Assembly: GCA_964625525.1 (NCBI GenBank)
Contig: CAZVEE010000057.1
Location: 1-21,341 of the forward strand
Length of the DNA: 21,341 nucleotides
From: CAZVEE01 sp964625525
Lineage (GTDB): Bacteria; Pseudomonadota; Alphaproteobacteria; JAJFIK01
Reading direction: 5' to 3'
In this document: positions 1 through 8,354 of the stretch, in pieces
How the letters are laid out: each line of letters starts with the position of its first letter
Position numbering within the stretch: the stretch's first letter is position 1
Position numbers and translations under genes: made by a program
The notes under the pieces: generated by a model
Told to the model about the DNA's origin: nothing
The model's database searches: none
What the model saw: the letters and a program-made list of their open reading frames with translations, nothing else

Positions 1-80
1 GGCGCCGCCGCCCGCCCCCCCCGCCCCCCCCCCCTACCCTCCCCCCGTCCGCCCCACCGCCCGCCGGCGGCGGGGGGGGG
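1..80. repeat. C/G homopolymer-rich low-complexity stretch
   Basis: The first 58 bases are almost entirely C with a few G, T and A. A palindromic GC block follows, then a run of nine G at 72-80. No codon structure, promoter or gene is visible. Homopolymers and a foldback at the very edge of a sequence are typical of a contig-end or sequencing artefact. A true G-quadruplex/i-motif-forming region cannot be excluded. Confidence 0.6.
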
Positions 81-163
81 CATCGTGTCCGTTTGGACGG
101 GGGGCATGCGAATCCGTAGTCTGGCGCCAGTTCTCCGTCTGATCCTGCACAGAAAGGCCTGCC

Positions 164-952
164 ATGGTCGCGTCATCATCCCCGTCTTCGGCTACTCCCG
201 CCGCGTTGCCGGTGCACCGCCTCGACCGGACGGACGGCGAGACCATCGCCTATTGTACGCGTGAAGGCCAGCCTGATGACCCGGGCCTTGTCTGGCTCGG
301 TGGCTTTCACTCCGATATGGACGGCACCAAAGCGCTTGCGGTGGACGCCTGGGCGGCCGCGCGCGGGCGGGCTTGCACCCGGTTCGACTATTTCGGCCAT
401 GGCCAATCCTCCGGTGCGTTTGCCGATGGCACCATTGGGCGCTGGAAAGATGATGCTCTGGCCGTGCTTGACCAGGTCACCCAAGGCCCGCAGATCCTGG
501 TCGGCTCATCCATGGGGGGCTGGATCGCGACCCTGGTTGCTCTAGCCCGCCCCGAGCGGATTGCCGGCATTGTCTATATCGCGCCCGCGCCCGATTTCAC
601 CGAAGATCTCATGTGGGCTCGGTTTCCCGAGGAGGTCCGGGCCGAACTGCAGGCCACCGGGCAATGGCTGCGTCCCTCGGATTACGACCCCGAGCCCTAT
701 CCGATCACCTTCCGGTTGATCGAAGAGGGGCGGGACCATCTCGTATTGCGCGAGCCTATCCCCATTACCTGCCCTGTGCGGGTGTTTCAGGGCATGGCCG
801 ACCCGGATGTGCCCTGGCAGCACGCGGTTCGCCTGATTGAGACCCTAGCGAGTGAGGACATCATCACCACATTCGTTAAAAATGGGGACCACAGGCTCTC
901 GGATGAGGCGAATATCGCGCGCCTCAGTGGTATACTCGACTCCTTAGCCTGA
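164..952 (+). CDS. alpha/beta hydrolase, ABHD10-like serine esterase
   Basis: This is a 262-residue alpha/beta-hydrolase-fold protein with no signal peptide, so probably cytoplasmic. The nucleophile elbow GSSMGG places the catalytic serine at residue 116. The oxyanion region is LGGFHSD (45-51), the likely acid is D215 (or D213) in GMADPDVPW, and the catalytic histidine is H243 in NGDHRLS. The FDYFGHGQSSG segment at 74-84 and the overall size resemble the bacterial relatives of mitochondrial ABHD10, an acyl-thioesterase/acyl-glucuronide esterase; that link is from memory of the family. The substrate is unknown. The start ATG follows a weak purine stretch (GAAAGG, 152-157). The DUF885 gene begins 38 bases downstream on the same strand, so the two are probably co-transcribed. 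Confidence 0.88.
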   Translation: MVASSSPSSATPAALPVHRLDRTDGETIAYCTREGQPDDPGLVWLGGFHSDMDGTKALAVDAWAAARGRACTRFDYFGHGQSSGAFADGTIGRWKDDALAVLDQVTQGPQILVGSSMGGWIATLVALARPERIAGIVYIAPAPDFTEDLMWARFPEEVRAELQATGQWLRPSDYDPEPYPITFRLIEEGRDHLVLREPIPITCPVRVFQGMADPDVPWQHAVRLIETLASEDIITTFVKNGDHRLSDEANIARLSGILDSLA

Positions 953-990
953 CTCCTTATGGGGGAGGGCTCGCTCTGAGGGGGTACGGC

Positions 991-2880
991 ATGAGCGAGG
1001 ACACGGGCCAGCAAGCAAGCGCGGCCAGGACGCGCGAGGCTGCATCCGGCGGGTTTGGCCGCTGGCTGCGCCGGCTGTTCCTGTATCCTCTCGGCATCGT
1101 GGTCCTGCTGGGCGTGGTGCTGGCCGTTAACTCCATCTGGTACAAGCCGTTCTTCATCCGCGTCTTTTTCGAGCGCGTGTTCATTGAGCTGGCCCTCGAC
1201 GACCCGGAATTGATGACCCAGGTGGGGATTTTCGAGACTTTCGGCTTCCACGCCCATAATGGTCGTCTCACCGATATCTCATTGGCCGCTCAGGAGCGTC
1301 GCCGTGACCGTCTCCTGCACACTTACGCCATGCTCCAGTCTTATGACGAGGCCTGGCTGTCGCGGGAGAACCGGCTGTCCAAGCGTGTGCTGGAGCATTT
1401 CCTGGAAACCCAGATCGCCCTTGATGAATTTCGCTATCACAATTATCCGGTGAACCAGCTTTTCGGTCCGCCCTCCGATCTGCCGCAATTCCTGGACACC
1501 TATCATCGCGTCGCGGATGCGCGGGATGCGGGCTATTATGTGGACCGGCTGCGCGCCATTCCCGTGAAGTTCACCCAGTTGCGCGAGGGGCTGGCGGTGC
1601 GGGAAGAGCAGGGCATCCTCCCGCCCACATTCATCATCGACAAAGTGTTGCAGCAAATGCGCGCTTTCGCCGCCCAGCCGGCGCGTGAAACCATTCTGTA
1701 CAGGTCCTTTGCCGATAAACTGCGCGGCGTCCCGCAGATCTCCAGTGCCGCGGCCGACGCCTTCCTCGCCGACGCCGAGACCGCGATTGCCGAGGCAGTG
1801 CTGCCCGCCTATCGCGATCTCATTACCTATTTCGAGACGCTCCGCCCCCAGACCAATGACGATGCGGGCGTCTGGAAGTTTCCGGACGGAGAACGCTTCT
1901 ACGCGGCCATGCTCGCGAGCCAGACCACCACCAGCCTGACCGCCGATGAAATCCACGAGATCGGTTTGGCTGAGGTTGAGCGCATCCAAGGCGAGATCGT
2001 CGCGCTCTTCGCGGCCGAGGGGTATGACACCTCAGTGGGCTTCACGGCACTCATAACCGACCTGGCGACCCAGGATCGCTTCTTTTATCCCGACACGGAA
2101 GCAGGTCGCGATCAGATCCTGGAGGACTATCAGGCGATCGTGGATGAGGCGGACGCGCGGGTAGGGGATGTGTTCCGCATGCGCCCCGATGTGGGTGTCG
2201 AAGTGCGCCGCGTGCCTGAGTTCCTAGAACGCACAGCGCCTCCAGCCTACTACACCCCTCCCCCGGTCGATAACACTCGCCCCGGCATCTTCTATGCCAA
2301 TCTCTACAATATCCGCGCCACGCGGAAATACACCATGCGCGCCTATGCCCATCATGAGGCGGTGCCGGGCCATCATTTCCAGATCGCCATTCAACAGGAC
2401 CTGCCGGGCCTGCCCACGTTCCGCCGCTTCCCCCTGTTCATGGCCTATGTAGAAGGGTGGGGGCTTTATGCGGAACGTCTGGGTTCGGAACTGGGCCTGC
2501 ATCCGGACGTGTATAGCGAAATCGGTCGTCTCCAGACGGAATTGTTCCGGGCCGTGCGCCTGGTCGTTGATACGGGCCTCCATGATCGCCGCTGGACCCG
2601 GGAAGAGGCCATTGAGTACATGGTCGATAATACGGGCCTCGCGCTCTCCGACGTGATCATCGAGATTGAGCGCTATATCGTCATGCCTGCCCAGGCCACC
2701 TCGTACAAGATCGGTCTGGAAGAAATCCTTCGCATGCGCCGCGAGGCTCGCGAGAGTTTGGGCGACGCGTTCGATCTGCGGGATTTCCACGATGTGGTCC
2801 TGGGTGATGGGGCTCTGCCGCTCTCGCTCCTGCAAGAGCAGATAGATGCCTACATTGCCGATGCGCCGTCCCAGAACTAA
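991..2880 (+). CDS. DUF885 family membrane-anchored zinc-peptidase-like protein
   Basis: A 629-residue protein. Basic residues (about 24-28) precede one hydrophobic segment at about 29-50, a signal anchor or uncleaved signal, which would place the body in the periplasm. The rest matches DUF885. The diagnostic metallopeptidase-like motif HEAVPGHHFQ begins at H455, giving an HExxxGH arrangement (H455, E456, H461). It is followed by the conserved YVEGWGLYAE block (nt 2447-2476), which supplies a further acidic residue. Length is normal for the family. DUF885 proteins are thought to be zinc-dependent peptidases, but the substrate cannot be read from sequence. The start is supported by GAGGGG at 979-984, seven bases before the ATG. 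The gene follows the hydrolase closely and ends before a strong palindromic terminator. Confidence 0.9.
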   Translation: MSEDTGQQASAARTREAASGGFGRWLRRLFLYPLGIVVLLGVVLAVNSIWYKPFFIRVFFERVFIELALDDPELMTQVGIFETFGFHAHNGRLTDISLAAQERRRDRLLHTYAMLQSYDEAWLSRENRLSKRVLEHFLETQIALDEFRYHNYPVNQLFGPPSDLPQFLDTYHRVADARDAGYYVDRLRAIPVKFTQLREGLAVREEQGILPPTFIIDKVLQQMRAFAAQPARETILYRSFADKLRGVPQISSAAADAFLADAETAIAEAVLPAYRDLITYFETLRPQTNDDAGVWKFPDGERFYAAMLASQTTTSLTADEIHEIGLAEVERIQGEIVALFAAEGYDTSVGFTALITDLATQDRFFYPDTEAGRDQILEDYQAIVDEADARVGDVFRMRPDVGVEVRRVPEFLERTAPPAYYTPPPVDNTRPGIFYANLYNIRATRKYTMRAYAHHEAVPGHHFQIAIQQDLPGLPTFRRFPLFMAYVEGWGLYAERLGSELGLHPDVYSEIGRLQTELFRAVRLVVDTGLHDRRWTREEAIEYMVDNTGLALSDVIIEIERYIVMPAQATSYKIGLEEILRMRREARESLGDAFDLRDFHDVVLGDGALPLSLLQEQIDAYIADAPSQN

Positions 2881-2938
2881 GGGCCTCGCGCGCTTTCAGC
2901 GTTCCCTTGCGGCATAAAAAAGCTGCGGGCTGCGCAGG

Positions 2939-2967
2939 AAAAAAGCCGAGGTCATGACCTCGGCTTT
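2939..2967. terminator. bidirectional intrinsic terminator between convergent genes
   Basis: A perfect 26-base palindrome at 2942-2967, centred on CATG, forms a GC-rich stem. It is preceded by six A (2939-2944), which read as a U-tract on the minus strand. It lies between the stop codons of the convergent DUF885 gene (2880) and the exported-protein gene (2996). It should work best for the minus-strand transcript, because the plus-strand side has only a short broken T-tract. A smaller hairpin (CTGCG/CGCAG, about 2922-2936) sits just before it. Confidence 0.8.
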
Positions 2968-2995
2968 CGCTTGTCGGCAGTGCTGACACTTGGCG

Positions 2996-4786
2996 TCAGC
3001 TTTCCGATTCCACCGTAATCGTCAGCCGTTTGCGGGCCAGCACATCCCGATCATCAATGCGGCGCGGTTCGTACTCGGAACATTGCACCACCCGCTCCAG
3101 GTCGCGTTCCAGATTGCGCGAGCGGGTCTGGAATTGCTCGGCGTTCACCACTTGCGCCCGGTCGATATCGCCATCCGGGTCCACATCCACATCGACCACC
3201 AGCACGCCCGTACCGGGGAAGCGGCGGCGCCGGTTTGGGGCGCATTCGATGTCATGGGCATAGCGGGCAATGGCTTTGGGCTCGGTGTCGATTTGCTCAC
3301 GGCGCGCCTCGATGAGCCCCTGAATGCTGGTCGCCCGCGTGATCAGCGCCGAGACGGCCGCGTGATGGGCCGCGAGAGAGCTGATCTGTCCCATACGAAA
3401 GCTCAGCTCCGCGACGATCTCGCGGGCCTGATCCGTCATGGCCCCGCGTATGTCCACAAAGGCGTTGCCGGACATGGTGGCGGCGACACAGGCCGGCCGA
3501 TACCCGTCTTCTGCTTGTGCGTCCGTGAGTGGCTGCCACACCACCGGTCCTTCGCGCAAGGATGTGACCGGCAAACCGCCGACCTGATCATAGGTCAATT
3601 CCACCGGAATGATCAGTCGGGAGACCATACCGCCATCACCGCCAAAGGCGGCGGCTTCCACGCAAATGCCGCGCTGGCGGCCCATCAGTTCCGACTCCGC
3701 CAAGACGATGGGATGGCCGAAGGCTTCGGCCACGCTGTTGGCCTGATCCGTATGATGAGCATGGCGGCGGGCGAGACTGTCGCGTAACTCGTCCCAGCGC
3801 CCCCGGCGGCGCAGATCCTGTAACCCGCCTGACAAATGCGCCAGCGCCACCTGGTGATCCGCTTTCGGAAAGGCCTGCGCCGCGTCGGCAAAGCGCGCCA
3901 GATCTTTCTCGTAAATCAGGCCGTGCGCCGCTACGAGCTTTTCGTGACCCAGCAAGAGGGCCGCATCCACGGTGATGTAGCGGCGGTCCCACGCCACGGT
4001 GGTCAGCAGGGTGTTGAACTCACTCGTCATGTCTTCCAGGTCGAACCGCGCTTCGTCCAGGCGCGTGCGCGGCTGGCGCTGGCGGTTCAGGAACGCACTC
4101 GCCATGTCGCTGTCCGGCTCGAACTGATTGACGAGCGCCATGGTTGCGGCCGGCAAGGCGCGCGGCGGCAGGTCGAGCGCCAGCGGGCGTTCCTGCTCCG
4201 GCGCGCGGGGAATGCTGCGCACGCGCTCCAGCAGACCCGTGGTCGTCACCGAGAAATCAAGCACGGCGCGGCTGCGCACGGTCATATGCGGCAGGTCGCC
4301 CAGCGGGCCTTCCACTTCCGCAAAGCGCGGGCCCAACGCGTCGCTCAGGGTGATGAAATCGGTCTCCGCGCCGGCCGATAGGCTATCGAAGGTCGCTTCC
4401 ACCGTGGTGGTGAAGCGTTCCAGGCTCATGGACAGATCGATAATGTCACGCGACAGCGCCGCATTGGTGCCGGCAATGTCCACCAGCCGCCGCGCCACCA
4501 CATCTTCCGGCGACGGAGCGTCACGCAGCAGCGGCATGTCCAGTGCACGAGACGTCGGCTGGGGCTCCCGGCTCAGCGTGTCGGCAAAGGTCGCGGGCGC
4601 GTCACTGCCGCGCAGGCCCAACAGCGCCGCGCCCGGACCCATCGCATCCGCCATGGCCGAGGCCGCCCCGATCATCAGCGCCAAGGCCGATACGCCGAGA
4701 AGCGGCGCCCTCAGCAGGCGCGCTCCCACTCGACGCGCGAAAGAGCGTTGCGCATCGCGTCGCCCGCTGAAAATCTCACTGTGCAT
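2996..4786 (-). CDS. exported protein of unknown function with TonB-C-like end
   Basis: I do not recognise this protein as a named family. From the ATG at 4786 it has 596 residues. A basic N-terminus and a hydrophobic run (about 25-45, ending AASAMADA) look like a Sec signal peptide, so it is likely periplasmic or envelope-bound. Residues about 90-480 are helix-rich with several leucine/alanine heptad-like stretches and no catalytic motif I can name. Residues about 515-594 resemble the TonB C-terminal fold: a short basic lead, GTGVLVVDVDVDPDGDI, a helix with LERVV, then YEPRRIDDRDV and a final beta strand. The ORF opens further upstream with TTG at 4858. I prefer 4786 because GGGGA stands about six bases before that ATG and a good promoter overlaps the TTG. 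No TonB box partner, ExbB or ExbD gene is nearby. Confidence 0.75.
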   Translation of the reverse strand: MHSEIFSGRRDAQRSFARRVGARLLRAPLLGVSALALMIGAASAMADAMGPGAALLGLRGSDAPATFADTLSREPQPTSRALDMPLLRDAPSPEDVVARRLVDIAGTNAALSRDIIDLSMSLERFTTTVEATFDSLSAGAETDFITLSDALGPRFAEVEGPLGDLPHMTVRSRAVLDFSVTTTGLLERVRSIPRAPEQERPLALDLPPRALPAATMALVNQFEPDSDMASAFLNRQRQPRTRLDEARFDLEDMTSEFNTLLTTVAWDRRYITVDAALLLGHEKLVAAHGLIYEKDLARFADAAQAFPKADHQVALAHLSGGLQDLRRRGRWDELRDSLARRHAHHTDQANSVAEAFGHPIVLAESELMGRQRGICVEAAAFGGDGGMVSRLIIPVELTYDQVGGLPVTSLREGPVVWQPLTDAQAEDGYRPACVAATMSGNAFVDIRGAMTDQAREIVAELSFRMGQISSLAAHHAAVSALITRATSIQGLIEARREQIDTEPKAIARYAHDIECAPNRRRRFPGTGVLVVDVDVDPDGDIDRAQVVNAEQFQTRSRNLERDLERVVQCSEYEPRRIDDRDVLARKRLTITVESES

Positions 4787-4829
4787 AAAGTATCCCCGCG
4801 CCGTCATCGCCCTGGACTGTCCCCAATGA

Positions 4830-4858
4830 ATTAGACTGATTTCGCCTGCACCCTGCAA
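4830..4858 (-). promoter_or_regulatory. sigma70-type promoter for the exported-protein gene
   Basis: On the minus strand TTGCAG (4858-4853) is followed after exactly 17 bases by TCTAAT (4835-4830), one mismatch from the consensus -10. Transcription would begin near 4823, about 37 bases upstream of the ATG at 4786. The -35 falls in a nine-base direct repeat (CCCTGCAAG on the plus strand at 4851 and 4868). The -35 match is only three of six, so this is a prediction. Confidence 0.5.
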
Positions 4859-4890
4859 GGGCTAGCGCCCTGCAAGTGACCAGCGAACGA

Positions 4891-5775
4891 TCACGGCTTG
4901 CCGGTCCCCAGCGTGGCCAGGAGCCCCCGCAGCCCCTCTCGATAGGTAGGATAAGCAAGCTGCACGCCGAGTTCGTCCTTTATGCGAGTGTTACGGCAGC
5001 GCTTACACTCGCTGTAAAAACTGCGTGCCATGGGCGACATGCTGGCCTGGGCGGTTTCGAACGGCTCCACTGGCGGCGGGTTCAGGCCCAGAAGGGCACA
5101 GGCAAAGGCCACCACCTCGCCAGGGGGCGCTGGCTCATCATCGCAGACATTGTAAGCGGCCCCGGCCCGCGGCCGCGCCATGGAGGCCTCCAGCACCGTG
5201 GCGATATCCTCCACATGGATGCGGGAAAACACTTGGCCGGGTTTATCGATGCGCCGGGCGGTGCCGGCGCGGGCCGTTTCCAACTGGTTGCGCCCGGGCC
5301 CATAAATCCCGGCAAGCCGGAACACCTGCACCGCAAGACCATGCGTCTTGCCAAGCGTCAACCAGGCGTCCTCTGCCGCGACGCGCCGCTGTCCCCTGTC
5401 GCTTTGGGCGTTGCGCGGTGCGTCTTCATCGATCCACGCCCCGGCGGCGTCGCCATAGACCCCGGTGGTGGAGAGATAGCCGATCCAGGCGATCTGCCCC
5501 GCCCGGGCCGCCAGATCTGGCCCGTGATGGCGCAGCACGGGATCACCATCCTGGTCCGGCGGCGCGGAGATCAGCACATGGGTGGCGCGGTCGAGCCCCT
5601 CGGGGGCCATTGCCCTGGTCCCGTCAAATTGATGCGGCTCGATACCGGCTGCGCGCAGGGATGCGGCTTTCTCGGCACTGCGGGTGGTGCCGGCGATGGT
5701 CCACCCCTTGCTCTGAAGGCGGGCGGCGAGGGTGCGGGCGCTGAGACCGGCGCCGAAACAAAACAGGCGAGACAT
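4891..5775 (-). CDS. SDR-family NAD(P)-binding protein, YeeZ-like epimerase fold
   Basis: A 294-residue extended short-chain dehydrogenase/epimerase-type protein. The N-terminal Rossmann motif is degenerate (CFGAGLSARTLAARL, 7-20). Later landmarks are YLSTTGVYGD (100-109), RLAGIYGPGRN (153-163) and the substrate-side HVEDIA (187-192). Where classical members carry Tyr-x3-Lys, this protein reads SDRGQRRVAAE (125-135), with neither residue. That pattern recurs in the YeeZ/YlbE-like COG0451 subgroup as I recall it, so catalysis is uncertain and the substrate unknown. The ORF extends upstream to 5901, but the Rossmann fold begins right after the ATG at 5775, which has AAGGT about eight bases upstream. 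A 104-base gap separates it from the exported-protein gene downstream, and the TPR gene diverges from it. Confidence 0.82.
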   Translation of the reverse strand: MSRLFCFGAGLSARTLAARLQSKGWTIAGTTRSAEKAASLRAAGIEPHQFDGTRAMAPEGLDRATHVLISAPPDQDGDPVLRHHGPDLAARAGQIAWIGYLSTTGVYGDAAGAWIDEDAPRNAQSDRGQRRVAAEDAWLTLGKTHGLAVQVFRLAGIYGPGRNQLETARAGTARRIDKPGQVFSRIHVEDIATVLEASMARPRAGAAYNVCDDEPAPPGEVVAFACALLGLNPPPVEPFETAQASMSPMARSFYSECKRCRNTRIKDELGVQLAYPTYREGLRGLLATLGTGKP

Positions 5776-5802
5776 GGGTAAGCAGACCTTGAGATCCGGA
5801 CA

Positions 5803-5824
5803 GCGCCGTGGGGCGGGACGGCGC
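5803..5824. repeat. inverted repeat in divergent intergenic region
   Basis: GCGCCGT (5803-5809) and ACGGCGC (5818-5824) form a perfect seven-base inverted repeat with an eight-base G-rich spacer. It lies in the 109-base gap between the divergent SDR and TPR genes. The position suits an operator or a leader hairpin, but no regulator is encoded nearby. In GC-rich DNA such repeats also arise by chance. Confidence 0.4.
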
Positions 5825-5884
5825 GATGGGCACGCGTATGCGCTGGGGCATGGACCGCGCCCGCGCCATCGGACACTATGGGCT

Positions 5885-7180
5885 ATGGCCAGCCTGTTCA
5901 AATTCTCCCGCGCCGTCTTGTGCGCCGTGGCGGTTGGTGCCGCCGTGCTGCTGCCGCTCTCGGCGGCGTCTGTCTGGGCGGCGCCTGGCGACGCGCCAGC
6001 TTCTAGTACGCGGTCTGCGCCCGACTGGAGCGATGGGCGCTCTGTCCCGTTGCCCGACGATGCGCTGCGCGACCGCCGTTTCGAGCGCCTTCAGGAAGAT
6101 GATTACCGCAGCCTCTCCGGCTCCGGCCAATATCAACGCTGCCTGGCCCAGGTCAGTGTCGATCCGGATGATGCCTTTGACATGGGGCTGATCTGGCGGG
6201 ACCAGGGCGGGGGGGCGCCGGCCTTGCACTGCATCGCGCTGGCGCTAGTGGCGCTAGAGTATTACGGCGAAGCGGCGACGCGTCTGGAAGACTTGGCCCG
6301 TGCGCCCGATGCGGGGGAGGTGCCCCTGCGGGTGGAAATTCTAGGCCAGGCGGGCAATGCTTGGCTGTTGGAGGCGCAGGGCGAGCGGGCCATCGGTGCC
6401 TTCACCGCCGGCATTGAGTTAGCGGCGACAGAAGCCGATGTGCCCGTGACCGCGCTCCGGTTTGACCGGGCCCGTGCCCTGGCACTGCTTGAGGACTGGG
6501 TGGCCGCCGAGCGCGACCTAAGTGCCGTGCTGGAGGCGGAGCCTCGCCATCTCTCCGCATTCGTCTTGCGCGCCACGGCGCGGCGTCAGGACGGAGATGC
6601 CGGCGGGGCAGCGGCGGATATCGCGGCGGCCTTGCGCCTTTCGCCGCAGGACCCCGCCGCGCTGATTGAACGCGGGGCCCAGCGGGCCGCCGCCGGCAAT
6701 ATCGATGGTGCCCGCAGCGATTGGGTGGACGCGGCCGTGCGCGGCGAGGGCACCCCCCTTGCCGATGCGGCTCGTGACCTCATCGCCCGCCTGGAAGTCG
6801 ATGGCACCGTGACGCCCCCTCGCCAGGCTCAGACGCGCTCGCGTGCCCTGGCCTCGGCCCAACGTCCGGACACCCCGCAACAGACCATGCCGCAACAGAC
6901 CATGCCGCAACGGCTCACGCCGCAACGGCCTCTGCCGACCGCGCCCCGCGGTGCACCACCGCCGCGCGACGCGGCCGCCGCGCTCGCCATCGCCCAGGCC
7001 GCCGCGCAGCCTCTGGCACCCGCTCCCACGCCTTCACCCAGCGCGGCCCAAGCCGCCCCGCAAGCTCTCGCGGCCCCGGCCGCCATCGTGCCCATCCCCG
7101 TGCGCCGGCCGGACCATGCCCGTGCGCCCGCCACGCAGGATCTCGGCATCCGCCTGCGTGGCATCACGGACGCGCCGTAA
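5885..7180 (+). CDS. secreted tetratricopeptide-repeat protein
   Basis: A 431-residue protein taken from the ATG at 5885, where a typical signal peptide begins: basic N-terminus, hydrophobic core 9-27, likely cleavage after ASVWA near residue 32. Earlier in-frame starts would add about 50 arginine-rich residues that look non-coding. Residues about 150-300 form roughly four TPR-like helical pairs, for example AGNAWLLEAQGERAIGAFTAG, the segment starting ALRFDRARAL, and AALIERGAQRAAAGN, suggesting protein-protein contacts in the periplasm. Residues about 305-415 are low-complexity Pro/Ala/Gln and include a five-residue repeat encoded by 15-bp DNA units. The C-terminus (DLGIRLRGITDAP) is more ordered. 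No specific function can be assigned. The last 17 bases overlap the end of queG on the other strand. Confidence 0.78.
   Translation: MASLFKFSRAVLCAVAVGAAVLLPLSAASVWAAPGDAPASSTRSAPDWSDGRSVPLPDDALRDRRFERLQEDDYRSLSGSGQYQRCLAQVSVDPDDAFDMGLIWRDQGGGAPALHCIALALVALEYYGEAATRLEDLARAPDAGEVPLRVEILGQAGNAWLLEAQGERAIGAFTAGIELAATEADVPVTALRFDRARALALLEDWVAAERDLSAVLEAEPRHLSAFVLRATARRQDGDAGGAAADIAAALRLSPQDPAALIERGAQRAAAGNIDGARSDWVDAAVRGEGTPLADAARDLIARLEVDGTVTPPRQAQTRSRALASAQRPDTPQQTMPQQTMPQRLTPQRPLPTAPRGAPPPRDAAAALAIAQAAAQPLAPAPTPSPSAAQAAPQALAAPAAIVPIPVRRPDHARAPATQDLGIRLRGITDAP
6875..6934 (+). repeat. 15-bp tandem repeat, four units, inside the TPR gene
   Basis: Two identical 15-base units (6875-6889 and 6890-6904) are followed by two diverged units (6905-6919, 6920-6934). 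They encode PQQTM, PQQTM, PQRLT and PQRPL in the Pro/Gln-rich linker. The unit length is a multiple of three, so copy-number change would keep the frame. Confidence 0.85.
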
Positions 7181-8303
7181 CGGCCGCTTCGGAAATATCC
7201 GGCAGCCATTCCGCCCGCACGTCCGGGTCCTGCTCTTGCCCCGCATGAATGGCCTTCAGCCGGCGGAAGGCCTCTTGATCGAGAAGCCGGCTCAGCGCCC
7301 ACACGGCCGCTCCCCGCACGTCCGGCGACGGATCGGTCAACCGCTGCTCCGCACACGGCGCCAGGCTCGGATCCAGCGCATTTCCGATCGCGATCAACAC
7401 ATTGCGCACGAACCGGTCCCGGCCAAGGCGCTTGACCGGCGACCCCCGGAACAACGTTCGGAAAGCCTGATCATCAAGGCCTGCCAGATCTGCCAAGCGC
7501 GGCGCGTCCAGCGCCTCACGCCGGTGAAACGCCGTCTCTGATGCCGCTTGCGCAAACTTGTTCCACGGGCACACCGCCAAACAGTCGTCACAGCCATAGA
7601 TCCGGTTCCCCAGTCCCGCTCGCAGCGCCCGCGGGATCGGCCCCTTATGCTCAATGGTCAGGTAGGAGATACACCGCCGCGCATCGAGCTGATAAGGCGC
7701 TGGAAATGCATCTGTCGGACAGACATCGAGGCACTGCCGGCACGACCCGCAATGATCCGTCTCCGGCGCGTCCGGTTCCAGGGCCAGGGTGGTGAAGATC
7801 GCCCCCAGGAACAGCCACGATCCCAGATCCCGCGACACCAGATTGGTATGCTTGCCCTGCCAGCCGAGCCCGGCGGCCTGCGCCAGCGGCTTCTCCGCCA
7901 CCGGTGCCGTATCCACAAAGACCTTCAGCTCACAGCCAAAGGTCTCGCCCATCCAGCGCCCGATCCGCTTCAGCCGTTTCTTGATGACATCGTGATAATC
8001 CGCGCCCTGCGCATAGACCGAGATCATGCCCCGGTCCCGCTGCGCCAGCCCCTCCAGCGGATCCTGCGCTGGTCCGTAATTGAGCCCCAGCATAATCACG
8101 CTCGCCACCTCGGGCCACAGCAGCCGGGGATCGGCCCGTTGCGCGGCCCGGTCCTCAAGCCAGCCCATCTGCCCGTGATAGCCCGCCGCCAGGAACGCGC
8201 GCAGCCGCTCGGGCACCCGCGGAATGGCATCGGGCCCGGTGACCCGCACCGTGTCGAAGCCTTCCGCCGTCGCGCGGTCCAGGATCTGCTGTTTAGCTGT
8301 CAT
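7164..8303 (-). CDS. queG: epoxyqueuosine reductase QueG
   Basis: A 379-residue QueG, the iron-sulfur and cobalamin-dependent cytoplasmic enzyme that reduces epoxyqueuosine to queuosine at the wobble base of GUN-anticodon tRNAs. The conserved acid is D131 in VFVDTAPVAEKPLA. GWQGKHTNL follows (147-155). Eight cysteines fit two [4Fe-4S] clusters: C185, C188, C191 and C195 in CGSCRQCLDVCP, then C211, and C238, C241 and C245 in CDDCLAVCPWNKF. The C-terminal third (about 285-365) is the HEAT-like helical part. Length and motifs are complete. On its strand it follows the GST gene by about 50 bases and may share its transcript. Its stop codon lies inside the convergent TPR gene (17-base overlap). 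Confidence 0.96.
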   Translation of the reverse strand: MTAKQQILDRATAEGFDTVRVTGPDAIPRVPERLRAFLAAGYHGQMGWLEDRAAQRADPRLLWPEVASVIMLGLNYGPAQDPLEGLAQRDRGMISVYAQGADYHDVIKKRLKRIGRWMGETFGCELKVFVDTAPVAEKPLAQAAGLGWQGKHTNLVSRDLGSWLFLGAIFTTLALEPDAPETDHCGSCRQCLDVCPTDAFPAPYQLDARRCISYLTIEHKGPIPRALRAGLGNRIYGCDDCLAVCPWNKFAQAASETAFHRREALDAPRLADLAGLDDQAFRTLFRGSPVKRLGRDRFVRNVLIAIGNALDPSLAPCAEQRLTDPSPDVRGAAVWALSRLLDQEAFRRLKAIHAGQEQDPDVRAEWLPDISEAAVTARP

Positions 8304-8354
8304 CGCGCGGCCCGGTGCTGAAAACGGTACCGCGGCATGCTGGCAAAGCCTGCC

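Noticed and set aside
2990..3787. 265-residue plus-strand ORF inside the exported-protein gene
   Set aside because: The minus-strand ORF is longer, has a signal peptide, promoter and ribosome site, and a domain-like C-terminus. The plus-strand frame has none of these.
4787..4858. TTG-initiated upstream extension of the exported-protein gene
   Set aside because: The TTG coincides with the predicted -35 element. The ATG at 4786 has a ribosome site and begins a proper signal-peptide region.
5732..5884. Upstream extension of the TPR gene
   Set aside because: The added residues are arginine-rich, overlap the divergent SDR start, and would bury the signal peptide internally.
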